The notes under the pieces are model-generated. The model did not search any database. It saw only the letters and a list, made by a program, of their open reading frames with translations, and had not been told where the DNA came from. The position numbers and the translations under genes were made by a program. Below, piece by piece: positions 42,898 to 51,577 of a stretch of 64,000 nucleotides of DNA (the first letter of the stretch is position 1; each line of letters begins with the position of its first letter). Source of the stretch: CAVRUZ01 sp963724495 (GTDB lineage: Bacteria; Actinomycetota; Actinomycetes; Propionibacteriales; DAIQRJ01); NCBI GenBank assembly GCA_963724495.1, contig CAVRUZ010000005.1, forward strand, positions 124,001 to 188,000, in the 5' to 3' direction.

Positions 42898-45230
42898 CGA
42901 CGGCGCAACCGTCCATGCCGGCAAAGGAACCCTCCTGGTCGGGCCGGGAGGTCACCTGGCAGGGCATCGAGGCATGGAGCGCCGGCCTCGACCGGTCCGA
43001 CGCGGCGATCGCTCTGGTGCTCGCGGGTGCGCGACCTGCAGACCTGAGCGCCTGGCGGGAGAATCCGGCAACGCCGGTCGACTGGCGAATGCCGTCACTC
43101 CCCAGCGATCCGGCTGCCGCGATGATGCAGACGGAGGCAGCCGGCTGGGTACGGGACGCCCCGCCCGCCTCTCTCGTCCTGCGCGTACGTGAACCAGAGA
43201 TGGCGGCGATCTTCCAACGGCTCGACTCCACGCCGGCGGTGGTCACGCTCGTCCGGATGGGACCTGATGAGTGGGCGCGCCCGCAGTACGGGGCCGGCCG
43301 GTCGCAGCAGGCCGACCCCCCGCCCAGGGCCGAACCGCCCACGCGGGCCCAGCATGCGGGTGCGGTTCTGGGTCAGGTACTGGACAGCGCCATGGACTGG
43401 CTGCGCCAGCATCCCCTGCCAAGGCTTCGCCGGCGCGGACCGCGGGCGGCACCGCGATCCGCGCCGCCCAGACCACCCATGGGGCGCCCGATAGGAGAGC
43501 AACCCCCGGTTCCGATGGCACCGCCACCGCCGCCGGTTCCGGGTGCCCCGGTTCAGGTTCCCGATGACTCGACCGGGGCGTCGCCAGGAGACGACGTGGC
43601 GATGGCGCCCCTGCCGGAGGCGGAGCCGCCGGGGCTCGAGCCGGACGCGGTGACCGAGCCGGAGGAGGTCCGCCTCCTGCAGGTGGAGCTGAACGCCGGG
43701 GCTTCGGTCAGCGCCACCTCTGGCCAGGAGACCAACGTGTTGCAGTCGGGCGACAACAGCGTCGGCGTGTTCGTCGGGCCGATGGAGGTCGCCGCGCTGC
43801 AGGCAGCGGTGGTGACCAACCTGCAACTCGGGTTTCTCGAGCCGGAGCAGGAGACCGTGAGGCTCACCGTCGAACTGATTCCGCAGGTTCCCGCCGGTGA
43901 GGTGATGCGCCAGCCGCTGGAGGTTCCGCGCAGCGGCCGGTCGGGCACGGCCGGGTTCATCTGGCACATACCGGAGAATCGTCGCCGGGCCCAGGCGCGA
44001 CTGACGCTCCTGGACGGCGTCCGGGTGATCCAGACCGCGGTCCTCTCGGGCACCGTCGACCGACGCGCGACCCTGCAGACGCTGGTGCTGCGCAGCCCGG
44101 GCGAGCGGCCGGAGTCAGTCGTCCGACCAGACGTCTCGCTGGTGCTGAACCACGACCGATCCGGTGCACGGTCGGTGATCGGTCACCGGGAGGAGCGCAC
44201 GGTCATTCAGCCGATGCCCGAGATCGACGAACCCGTCGCCCGGATCCGCACCCTGTTGATCAAGGCGACCCAGTCGGCTCCCCGATCGGCCAAGGCGAAG
44301 GACGAACTGCTGCGGAAGACCCTGGTGGATGTCGCCGTCGAGGGTCGCGACCTGCAGGGCATCCTGAGCGACTTCCTCGGCGATCTCGACGACGTCAAGG
44401 CCATCCAGGTGGTGTCGGCCCGGCCCGACCGGTTCATGCCGCTGGAACTGCTCTACGGGAGGCCGGCTCCCGACGACGATGCCGCACTGTGCGTGAACTG
44501 GATCGAGGGGAAGGAGTGCGGCCCCGGCTGCTTCGCCGACGACGACGACACCACCGTGGTGTGCCCGTCGGTCTTCTGGGGGATGAGCCGGATCATCGAA
44601 CGTCAGCACGCTGATCCCTCGGTCGGCTCCGGCATCGTGGTCTACGCGGCGCCTACCGGAAGGCGACCAAAGCTCGTGCTGGCACATCCGGCTCTCGGGC
44701 ACAGCGCGAAGGTCAAGCCGGCGGACGTGTCCGTCACCCAGAAGGCGCTGGGACCGGCTGCGGCCGTGGCCAAGGACTGGGCCGACTGGGTCAAGGTGCT
44801 CAACGCGCAGGAGCGCGACCTGCTGGTGCTCATGCCGCACACCGACCCTGGAGCGGCTTCGATGGAGATCGACGACAGCTGGCTGCGCCGCGGGCGGGTC
44901 GAGGCCCGACACGTGACCGGAGGTCACGACGTCCAGCCACTCGTCATGCTGTTCGGCTGCGACACCGGGGGTTCGGACGACGATCCGGCCGGCTACGCGA
45001 CCAGGTTCATGGTGCGCCAGGCCGCTGTCGTCTTCTCCACGCTGACGATGCTCCTCGCCAGTCACGCGGCGGCACTGAGCAGTCAGCTGTCCACCCTGCT
45101 GCTCGACCAGGACCGGAAGGCGGAACCGATGGGGGCACTGGTACAGCGATTCCGGCGCGAGGCACTTCGCGGCGGGTTACTGGCGGCACTCGCCGTGACG
45201 GCCTACGGCGACGCCGAGTGGCAGGTGTGA
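42894..45230 (+). CDS. CHAT-domain caspase-like protease with Pro-rich linker
   Basis: A 778-aa protein. Residues 1-125 are an unassigned domain (LVLRVREPEMAAIFQRLDST). Residues ~135-255 are Pro/Arg-rich and disordered. Residues ~260-400 look like a beta-sandwich (VRLLQVELNAGASVSA; VRLTVELIPQVPAG). The C-terminal ~330 residues form the CHAT protease, with His649 in VLMPHTDPG and Cys689 in LFGCDTGGSDDDPAGYATRF as the likely dyad, 40 residues apart. It starts at GTG overlapping the patatin stop, and the MBL gene follows one base after its stop. CHAT proteases are caspase relatives used in bacterial immunity and cell death. Confidence 0.82.
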   Translation: MTTAQPSMPAKEPSWSGREVTWQGIEAWSAGLDRSDAAIALVLAGARPADLSAWRENPATPVDWRMPSLPSDPAAAMMQTEAAGWVRDAPPASLVLRVREPEMAAIFQRLDSTPAVVTLVRMGPDEWARPQYGAGRSQQADPPPRAEPPTRAQHAGAVLGQVLDSAMDWLRQHPLPRLRRRGPRAAPRSAPPRPPMGRPIGEQPPVPMAPPPPPVPGAPVQVPDDSTGASPGDDVAMAPLPEAEPPGLEPDAVTEPEEVRLLQVELNAGASVSATSGQETNVLQSGDNSVGVFVGPMEVAALQAAVVTNLQLGFLEPEQETVRLTVELIPQVPAGEVMRQPLEVPRSGRSGTAGFIWHIPENRRRAQARLTLLDGVRVIQTAVLSGTVDRRATLQTLVLRSPGERPESVVRPDVSLVLNHDRSGARSVIGHREERTVIQPMPEIDEPVARIRTLLIKATQSAPRSAKAKDELLRKTLVDVAVEGRDLQGILSDFLGDLDDVKAIQVVSARPDRFMPLELLYGRPAPDDDAALCVNWIEGKECGPGCFADDDDTTVVCPSVFWGMSRIIERQHADPSVGSGIVVYAAPTGRRPKLVLAHPALGHSAKVKPADVSVTQKALGPAAAVAKDWADWVKVLNAQERDLLVLMPHTDPGAASMEIDDSWLRRGRVEARHVTGGHDVQPLVMLFGCDTGGSDDDPAGYATRFMVRQAAVVFSTLTMLLASHAAALSSQLSTLLLDQDRKAEPMGALVQRFRREALRGGLLAALAVTAYGDAEWQV

Positions 45231-45231
45231 G

Positions 45232-46290
45232 GTGTTCACGCTCGAGATGCTGCCGGCCCAGCGGGGCGACTGCCTCTGGCTGACCTACGGCACCGACGCG
45301 AGGCAGCGGCACGTGCTGATCGACGGTGGACCGTCCGACACCATCGCGAAGGTGGTGCCCGCTCTGGAAGAGAAGATCAAGGCACTGCCCGGCCGGGACA
45401 GCCGGGTCGAACTCCTCGCCATCACCCACGTCGACGCCGACCACATCCAGGGCGTGGTCTCGCTGTTGAGCGACCATCGCCGGGTCAAGCTGTTCCGCGA
45501 CATCTGGTTCAACGGCTGGGACCAGATCCGCCCGGACGTCCTTGGCGGCGTCGACGGCGAACGGCTGACGGCGGCACTGCGCACGCAGCCGGAGCGCTGG
45601 AATCGCGCGTTCAAGGGCAAGGCGGTGGTGACCGAGCCAGACGGTGACCTGCCGGTGGTCACGTTGCGGGACGGCCTGCGTCTCACCGTGCTGACACCCA
45701 GCCGTGCGGCCCTCGACCGCCTCGCGCCGGAGTGGGAAGCCGCCTGCCGTCGCGCAGGTATCGAGCCGGGGCAGGGAGCTCCGATCATCCGGAAGGGTTG
45801 GCTCCGCGACGAGTTCCTCGGCTTCGATCCGGACACGCTCGCCACGGCCAAGTTCTCGCCCGACCGCAGCCCGCCCAACGGGTCGAGCATCACCGCCATC
45901 GCCGAGTTCGACGGCAAGCGGCTCCTGCTCCTCGGCGACGCCACCGCGAGCGAGGTGATCGCCGGGCTCCGGCGCCTCGGCGACGGGCCGTACGACTTCG
46001 ACGCGGTGAAGTTGTCGCACCACGGGTCCCGGCGCAACACGAACCTCGAGCTCTGTCAGATGATCCGCAGCAAGAAGTGGTTGGTGAGCACCAACGGCGC
46101 TGTCTTCGGTCATCCCGACCCCGAGTGCCTTGCCCGGGTGATCGTCACCCAGAAGAAGCCCACGTTCTATCTGAACTACGTCACCGACCGGGTCACCGAC
46201 CTCATCAAGGACGCCGGCGACCGTTACAAGGTGGCGCTGCCGCGGAAGGTGAAGGGCGAGTACACGCAGGGCATCGTCGTCACGATCTGA
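45232..46290 (+). CDS. ComEC-like MBL-fold metallo-hydrolase (third gene of the CHAT operon)
   Basis: A 352-aa soluble metallo-beta-lactamase-fold protein. The metal motif is His66-V-D-A-D-His71 in AITHVDADHIQGVVSLL, the form seen in ComEC/Rec2 MBL domains. The bridging Asp236 is in LLLLGDATASEV, and KLSHHGSRRNTN (His263, His264) is the matching ComEC block. No membrane channel is present. It starts at GTG 45232, one base after the CHAT stop. It could be a nuclease or phosphodiesterase acting on nucleic acid or a nucleotide signal; the substrate is unknown. Confidence 0.88.
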   Translation: MFTLEMLPAQRGDCLWLTYGTDARQRHVLIDGGPSDTIAKVVPALEEKIKALPGRDSRVELLAITHVDADHIQGVVSLLSDHRRVKLFRDIWFNGWDQIRPDVLGGVDGERLTAALRTQPERWNRAFKGKAVVTEPDGDLPVVTLRDGLRLTVLTPSRAALDRLAPEWEAACRRAGIEPGQGAPIIRKGWLRDEFLGFDPDTLATAKFSPDRSPPNGSSITAIAEFDGKRLLLLGDATASEVIAGLRRLGDGPYDFDAVKLSHHGSRRNTNLELCQMIRSKKWLVSTNGAVFGHPDPECLARVIVTQKKPTFYLNYVTDRVTDLIKDAGDRYKVALPRKVKGEYTQGIVVTI

Positions 46291-46324
46291 GCCGACCTGC
46301 CGACCTGTCAGCAGGGGTGGGCGG

Positions 46325-46936
46325 TCAGCGGGCGAGCAGCTCCGCGAACGGCGTGACCTCTACGGCTCCACCCGAGCCGGCGGCACGAGGTGCCCGGCGC
46401 TGGACGGCCTGTGCCAGCTCGGTTGCGGCCCGGTCGATGCGGGCGACGAGACCTTCGGCCCCGGGCTCGCCCGAGGCGCCCCAGTCGCTCGTCGCGGCGA
46501 AGACGCCGGTGGGCACGACCTCGGCGCGCAGGTAGGTGAACAGCGGACGCAGCGCGTACTCCAGCGCAAGCGAGTGCCGCTCGGTCCCCCCGGTCGCTGC
46601 GACGAGAACGGGTATCCCGGCGAGGGCGTCGGGCTCGAGGAGGTCGAAGAAGGACTTGAACAGTCCGGCGTAGCTGGCCGCGAAGACCGGTGTCACGGCG
46701 AGAACGGCATCTGCCGAGGTCACGGCGTCGAGCGACTCCTGCAGCGACGGCGAGGCGAAGCCGGTCAGCAGGTTGTTGACGATGTCGTGCGCGGCCTCGC
46801 GCAGCTCCACGACGGTGACCACGGTGTCGCTCTCGCCCAGCGCGGTCACGGCCGCGCCGGCAAGGGTGTCGGCCAGGAGCCGGGTGGACGAGGGCTGGCT
46901 CAGTCCACCCGACACCACGACGAGGTTGCGGGTCAT
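46325..46936 (-). CDS. NADPH-dependent FMN reductase (CE1759 family)
   Basis: A 203-aa flavodoxin-fold reductase. The N-terminal MTRNLVVVSGGLSQPSSTRLLAD is the FMN phosphate loop, and LAVTPVFAASYAGLFKSFFDLLEPDALAGIPVLVAATGG holds the conserved flavin contacts. It belongs to the reductase family always found with CE1758-type monooxygenases, supplying them with reduced flavin. Its ATG overlaps the stop of the LLM gene by four bases, so the pair is translated together. It is convergent with the MBL gene. Confidence 0.92.
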   Translation of the reverse strand: MTRNLVVVSGGLSQPSSTRLLADTLAGAAVTALGESDTVVTVVELREAAHDIVNNLLTGFASPSLQESLDAVTSADAVLAVTPVFAASYAGLFKSFFDLLEPDALAGIPVLVAATGGTERHSLALEYALRPLFTYLRAEVVPTGVFAATSDWGASGEPGAEGLVARIDRAATELAQAVQRRAPRAAGSGGAVEVTPFAELLAR

Positions 46937-48048
46937 CGGTCGTCCGATCCGGCCGTGGTGGCCAGCGCTTCGGCCTGCCGGCGACCGGCCAGCAGGGAGG
47001 AGTGCGTGGGTGCCTCAGGCACGTGCGCCGGCTTCATCGCGGCGAACTCCCGGCGGAGCACCGGCACGACCTGCTCCCCGAGGATCTCCAGCTGCTCCAG
47101 CACGACCTCGTGCGGCAGACCGGCATGGTCGACGAGGAACAGCTGCCGCTGGTAGTCGCCTACGTACTCGCGGAACCGCAGCGTCTTCTCGATCACCTGC
47201 TCCGGAGTGCCGACCGTCAGCGGCGTCTGCGCGGTGAACTCCTCCAGGCTCGGGCCGTGGCCGTAGACCGGGGCGTTGTCGAAGTACGGGCGGAACTCCC
47301 GGACGGCGTCCTGGCTGTTGGGCCGCATGAACACCTGGCCACCGAGGCCGACGATCGCCTGGTCGGCCTGACCGTGGCCGTAGTGCTCGAACCGCCGGCG
47401 GTAGAGGTCGACCATGCGCTCGGTGTGGTCCTTGGGCCAGAAGATGTGGTTGGCGAAGAACCCGTCGCCGTAGTACGCGGCCTGCTCGGCGATCTCGGGG
47501 CTTCGGATCGAGCCATGCCAGACGAACGGCGGAACGCCGTCGAGAGGTCGGGGCGTCGAGGTGAACCCGGACAGCGGCGTGCGGTGCTTGCCGTCCCAGT
47601 CGACGACGTCCTCCCGCCACAGCCGGTGCAGCAGGTGGTAGTTCTCGATCGCGAGGTCGATGCCGTCGCGGATGTCCTTGCCGAACCAGGGATAGACCGG
47701 GCCGGTGTTGCCGCGGCCCAGCATCAGGTCGACGCGGCCGTCGGCCAGATGCTGCAGCGTCGCGTAGTCCTCGGCGATCTTCACCGGGTCGTTGGTGGTG
47801 ATCAGCGTCGTGGCCGTCGAGAGCTGCAACGTGGTGGTGCTGGCCGCGATGTAGCCGAGGGTCGTGGTCGGCGACGAGGGCACGAACGGCGGGTTGTGGT
47901 GCTCGCCGGTGGCGAACACGTCGAGGCCCACCTCTTCTGCCTTCTTCGCGAGGGCGACGGTGTGCTTGATCCGCTCGTGCTCGCTCACCACCGTGCCGGT
48001 CGTGGGGTCGGGGGTCAGGTCGCCGACGGTGAAGATGCCGAACTGCAT
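46933..48048 (-). CDS. LLM-class flavin-dependent oxidoreductase (CE1758 family)
   Basis: A 371-aa luciferase-like monooxygenase. It opens with MQFGIFTVGDLTPDPTTG and continues with GLDVFATGEHHNPPFVPSSPTT, ADGRVDLMLGRGNTGPVYPWFGKD and GSIRSPEIAEQAAYYGDGFF, which are flavin- and substrate-binding blocks. It oxidises a small organic compound with O2 and FMNH2; the compound is not known. ATG 48048 is at the conserved N-terminus; longer starts read into an intergenic region. The reductase partner follows directly. Confidence 0.92.
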   Translation of the reverse strand: MQFGIFTVGDLTPDPTTGTVVSEHERIKHTVALAKKAEEVGLDVFATGEHHNPPFVPSSPTTTLGYIAASTTTLQLSTATTLITTNDPVKIAEDYATLQHLADGRVDLMLGRGNTGPVYPWFGKDIRDGIDLAIENYHLLHRLWREDVVDWDGKHRTPLSGFTSTPRPLDGVPPFVWHGSIRSPEIAEQAAYYGDGFFANHIFWPKDHTERMVDLYRRRFEHYGHGQADQAIVGLGGQVFMRPNSQDAVREFRPYFDNAPVYGHGPSLEEFTAQTPLTVGTPEQVIEKTLRFREYVGDYQRQLFLVDHAGLPHEVVLEQLEILGEQVVPVLRREFAAMKPAHVPEAPTHSSLLAGRRQAEALATTAGSDDR

Positions 48049-48148
48049 GGTGTGCGCGCTCCTCCGGATGTGGCCGAGATGTTTGCATAGGCAACGATCT
48101 CGGCTACCAGGGTATTCCCTCGATGCCCACGCCGACCCACCGCACCAG

Positions 48149-48219
48149 ACATGCACGGCGATGCCGCAGATCCGGACAAGGCCGGATATGGCGGGCGCCC
48201 GAGCGAGGGCAGTGCATGT
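48149..48219. repeat. 71-bp palindromic element, copy B
   Basis: Ends are ACATGCA (48149-48155) and TGCATGT (48213-48219). The interior shares ATCCGGACA with copy C at exactly the same distance from the left end (22-30) and a G/C-rich right half. Otherwise it has diverged. It lies between the LLM gene start and the end of the zinc permease gene. Confidence 0.7.
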
Positions 48220-48240
48220 TTGGCGACGATCGGGCTCGCG

Positions 48241-49111
48241 TCAGGCCGCCGCGACCTGGCGCGGACTCCAGCCCCGGCGGCTACGCACCGAGCCGATCCA
48301 TCGGCAGGCGAGGTACACGAGGAACGAGATGGTGGTGACGTAGGGGCTGATCGGCAGCCCCGGCGCAAGCGACAGCACGATCCCGGCGGTCATGGCGAAC
48401 ACGCCGAACACCACCGACAGCAGGGTCAGCATCGCCGGCCGCGCCGTCACCCGGGCGGCCGCGGCGGTCGGCGTGATCAGCATCGCCATCACCAGCAGGG
48501 CACCGACCAGCTGCACGGTCATCGCCACCGCCAGACCGAGCACGAGCATGAACACGAACGACAAGCGTCCGAACCGGGACGCCGCGCGCGACCGCGACCT
48601 GCTCGTCGACCGAGGCGAAGAACAGCGGCCGCCAGATGGGCAGCAGGATCGCCAGCACGACGACGGCAACGGCGGTCAGGGCGAGCAGCTGCGAGTTGTC
48701 CACGGCGACGATCTGCCCGGCCAGCAACCCGAACTTGTTGCTGCTGCGGCCCCGGTACAGCGCGAGGAACAGCACTCCGAGGCCGAGTCCGAACGGCAGG
48801 ATGATGCCGATCACCGAGTTGCGCTCCTTGGCGCGCACCCCCATGGCGCCGAACACCGATGCCGCCAGCAGCGACCCGATCAGCCCGCCGCCGACGACGT
48901 TGTAGCCGAGAAACAGCGCGCATGCTGCGCCCGCGAACGACAGCTCACTGGTGCCGTGCACCGCGAAGGCGAGGTCGCGCGCGTGGATCATCGGACCGAC
49001 AACTCCCGCGATCACGCCGAGGAGCACGCCGGCGAGCAATGACTGGCGCGCGATCGGGAGCAGCTCGACGAGTCCGTCGAAACTCACCACCTGCTGCAGG
49101 AGGTCACCCAT
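48241..49111 (-). pseudogene. znuB: Zinc ABC transporter permease ZnuB, +1 frameshift
   Basis: The frame from ATG 49111 encodes a typical ABC-3 permease: GVLLGVIAGVVGPMIHARDLAFAVHGTSELSFAGAACAL, then helices to DEQVAVARGVPVRTL. It then turns into Arg/Gly-rich nonsense. One base less near 48562 restores SFVFMLVLGLAVAMTVQLVGALLVMAMLITPTAAAARVTARPA and five more helices to the stop at 48241. So the gene looks complete (~289 residues) but for one extra base. It overlaps the end of znuC by eight bases and would form the membrane channel for zinc. Confidence 0.88.
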
Positions 49112-49931
49112 GACGACCTCGCCCCTGCAGTTCGGACTCGTCGTGCTCGTGCGCGTGCGCAGGAGCGTCGTCGCCGCCCAGGACCACGATGCGGCCCTCG
49201 TGGCGTAGCGCCTGGACGGGCGAGTCGTAGAGCTCCGACAGCACGTCCGAGCGCATCACCTCGTCGGGAGTCCCGAGCCGGGCCTTGCCACCGACGAGAT
49301 AGAGCACCCGGTCGACCATCGGCAGCACCGGGTTGATCTCGTGCGTCACGAACAGGACCGCGACATCCTGAGCGTGCCGCTGCGTGTCGATGAGCTCGCA
49401 GACCGCCCGCTGGTGATGCAGATCGAGGCTGAGCAGCGGCTCGTCGCACAGCAGGACGGCCGGGTCGTTCACCAGCGCCTGCGCGATCCGGAGCCGTTGC
49501 TGTTCGCCTCCGGACAGCAGGCCGAGCGGCGCGTCGGCGAAGCTGCCGGCGTCGACGGCGGCGATCGCCTCGGTCACCTTGCTGCTCGCCCGGCGGCTCG
49601 GCAACGGCAGCCCCCAGCGGTGCCCGTCCAGCCCGAGGCGGACCAGATCGCGGCCGCGGATGGTGGCCGAGGTGTCGACCGGGCGTTGTTGCGGGATGTA
49701 GCCGACCTCGGCCGACCCGCGCCGCACCTGCCGGCCGGCGACGCGCGCGGTGCCGGAGGTCAGCGCGACCTGGCCGAGCAGGACCCGGAGCAGCGAGCTC
49801 TTGCCCGAGCCGTTCGGCCCGAGGACGGCGAGGAACTCCCCGCGCTGGACCGACAGGGTCAGATCGCGCCACAGCACGCGCTCCCCGAAGGCGAGCGTGG
49901 CGTCGACCACCTCGACGGCCGGGTCGGTCAC
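49104..49931 (-). CDS. znuC: Zinc ABC transporter ATP-binding protein
   Basis: A 275-aa ATPase. Walker A is LGPNGSGKSSLLRVLLGQV, the Q-loop GYIPQQRPVDTSATIRGRDLV, the signature LLSGGEQQRLRIAQALVND, Walker B LLCDEPLLSLDL and the switch His FVTHEINPVLPMVDRVL. The C-terminal tail DAPAHAHEHDESE is His/Asp-rich, as expected for a metal transporter. GTG 49931 overlaps the znuA stop (GTGA). The longer open frame running in from znuA exists only because of the znuA frameshift. Confidence 0.9.
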   Translation of the reverse strand: MTDPAVEVVDATLAFGERVLWRDLTLSVQRGEFLAVLGPNGSGKSSLLRVLLGQVALTSGTARVAGRQVRRGSAEVGYIPQQRPVDTSATIRGRDLVRLGLDGHRWGLPLPSRRASSKVTEAIAAVDAGSFADAPLGLLSGGEQQRLRIAQALVNDPAVLLCDEPLLSLDLHHQRAVCELIDTQRHAQDVAVLFVTHEINPVLPMVDRVLYLVGGKARLGTPDEVMRSDVLSELYDSPVQALRHEGRIVVLGGDDAPAHAHEHDESELQGRGRHG

Positions 49932-50846
49932 GTCGCCCGCGCCGCGACCGCGAAGTCGGAGATCGCCTTCTCGGCAAAGCCTCGGTAGGTCGTGACGCCG
50001 TCGGGCAGCGTCTCCGCCACCTCGACCGCCGGGATGTCCCGGCTCTGCGCCGCGTCCTCCAGTTGTCGCGACACCTGGTCCTCGGTCTGGGCGCCGCGGA
50101 CCAGCAACTTGGCCCGGCCGGACGTGAGCACGTCGACGGTCTCCTTGCGGACGAGCGCCGACGGACCCGCATCGGACTCCGACTGCTCCACATATCCCGA
50201 GGGAGTCAGGTCGTCGATGCCCATCGCCCGCAGCAGGTAGCCGGCGACCGGCTCCGTCGCCACCGCGGTGAGCCCCGGGTGCTGCAGTGCCGATCGCTGC
50301 CGCCTCACGCGTGAGCGAGCGGAGGTCCCCGCGGAACGTCGTGGCGCGGGATTCGTAGGCCGCCGCGTGATCGGGATCCGCCGCCGCAAGAGCCGAGGCC
50401 ACGGCGTCGGCGACCCGGGCGACCGCGCGGAAGTCGTAGAAGACGTGCTCGTTGGGTTCCTGGCCGGATGAGCTCCGCTGCGTCTCGATCCCGCTCGTGG
50501 CGACCGCGTCGACGACGTGCCGCTCGCCCGGCGTGCCCTGGGTCAGCTGCGCCGCCCAGTCGTCGTAGCCGCCGCCGTTGTAGACCACGACCGCCGCCTT
50601 GCTCACGGCGAGCTTGTCCCGGATCGTCGCCTCGTAGTCGTGCGGGTCCTGGTCGGGCCGGGAGATCGCCGCCGTCACCTCGACGTCCGGACCACCGACT
50701 GCCTGCACCACCGAGGCCCAGACATCGGTCGAGGTGAAGACCCGCACCCGGCCGGCCTCACCACCGGGCGGATCGGCCTCTGCGCCGCAGCCGGCAGTCG
50801 CGAGTGCCAGCACGAGCAGCAGTGCCAGGCGGCCGCGTCGACGCAT
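49928..50846 (-). pseudogene. znuA: Zinc ABC transporter substrate-binding lipoprotein ZnuA, +1 frameshift
   Basis: From ATG 50846 the product opens with a lipoprotein signal (LALLLVLALATAGC). It continues with VFTSTDVWASVVQAVGG, a metal-ligand His in DQDPHDYEATIRDKL and another in EPNEHVFYDFRAVARVADAV. After REAAAI the frame breaks. Removing one base at 50290-50291 restores QHPGLTAVATEPVAGYLLRAMGIDDLTPSGY and the C-terminal AKLLVRGAQTED...FAEKAISDFAVA. The gene is otherwise full length (~305 residues). A perfect 19-bp Zur-type palindrome lies upstream. Confidence 0.88.
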
Positions 50847-50874
50847 GACGACCTCCGCTCGGCTCGCTGAGGTA

Positions 50875-50893
50875 AATGAGAACGGTTCTCATT
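50875..50893. promoter_or_regulatory. Zur/Fur-type box of the znuACB operon
   Basis: AATGAGAACGGTTCTCATT is a perfect 9-1-9 inverted repeat, 28 bases before the znuA start. On the minus strand TAGAAT next to it could be the -10 box. Length, symmetry and TGAGAAC..GTTCTCA fit Fur-family sites, and the operon points to the zinc repressor Zur. Confidence 0.8.
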
Positions 50894-50936
50894 CTAGGCT
50901 AGGCGGCGGCCGCGTCAACCAGCGGTCCGGTGTTCG

Positions 50937-51443
50937 CTATCGCGTGCCTACTCGCGCGGGCAGATCGCCGGCGTCCTGAGCTCGGAGGGCGCGAGGGAGC
51001 AGGCGCGCACCCGCGCGGCGGTTCCCGTCTCCCTCGGCATCACCTGGGTTGCTGATCGCACAGTGCTTCAGCGACAGGCAGCCGCACCCGATGCACGACT
51101 CGAGACCGTCCCGGAGCCGCTCGAGGGCGGCGATCTGCTCGTCGAGACGGCCCCGCCAGTGCCGGGTGATGCGTGCCCAGTCGGCCTTGGTCGGGGTGCG
51201 GTTGCTGGGGAGCCGGCTCAGCTCGACCCGGATGTCGTCGAGGGTGAGGCCGACGTTGCCCGCGGCCCGGATGAACGCCAGCCGCCGGAGCACGCTGCGC
51301 TGGTACCGGCGCTGTCCCCCGGATGTCCTGGTCGCCGCGATCAGTCCCTCGTCCTCGTAGAACCTCAGTGCGGAAGGGGCGAACCCGCTACGGGCCGCAA
51401 CCTCGGAGATCGTCAACGGGGCATGCGTGTCCACGGTCGTCAC
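50937..51443 (-). CDS. soxR: SoxR-type redox-sensing MerR regulator
   Basis: A 168-aa regulator. The MerR helix-turn-helix is LTISEVAARSGFAPSALRFYEDEGLI, followed by RTSGGQRRYQRSVLRRLAFIRAA. The [2Fe-2S] ligands are four Cys in CIGCGCLSLKHC. GTG 51443 is chosen because the SoxR box lies just upstream of it and family members begin here. The last ~25 residues are unlike most SoxR proteins. In actinomycetes SoxR senses redox-cycling compounds. It is divergent from a methyltransferase gene across its own box. Confidence 0.92.
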   Translation of the reverse strand: MTTVDTHAPLTISEVAARSGFAPSALRFYEDEGLIAATRTSGGQRRYQRSVLRRLAFIRAAGNVGLTLDDIRVELSRLPSNRTPTKADWARITRHWRGRLDEQIAALERLRDGLESCIGCGCLSLKHCAISNPGDAEGDGNRRAGARLLPRALRAQDAGDLPARVGTR

Positions 51444-51457
51444 AGAGACCAGCCTAA

Positions 51458-51475
51458 GCTCAAGTGCTCTTGAGG
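51458..51475. promoter_or_regulatory. SoxR box
   Basis: GCTCAAGTGCTCTTGAGG (reverse CCTCAAGAGCACTTGAGC) matches the 18-bp SoxR operator CCTCAAGTTAACTTGAGG at 15 positions, including all seven bases of the CCTCAAG arm and six of seven in the other. It lies 15 bases upstream of the soxR start and 103 bases before the methyltransferase. Confidence 0.85.
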
Positions 51476-51511
51476 TTCCAGCGACTGATGCCAGGCCTGG
51501 TGACCGCATAG

Positions 51512-51527
51512 CGAGACGCGCGTCTCG
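51512..51527. other. 16-bp perfect palindrome between soxR and the methyltransferase gene
   Basis: CGAGACGCGCGTCTCG is fully self-complementary and lies between the SoxR box and the methyltransferase start codon. It could be a second regulator site or a small hairpin in the methyltransferase leader. No known family is recognised. Confidence 0.4.
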
Positions 51528-51577
51528 ACATGCGAATGGCCCTAGTGCCACTCGATCCGCGGGTGCAGCCTGCACGG

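Noticed and set aside
40564..42924. A 786-codon open frame on the minus strand
   Set aside because: It is antisense to the transglutaminase-like and patatin genes and has no recognisable domain.
49104..50846. A single 580-residue ZnuA-ZnuC fusion protein
   Set aside because: The open frame runs from znuA into znuC only because of one extra base; the middle 100 residues are Arg/Gly-rich nonsense, and both true ends overlap normally when that base is dropped.
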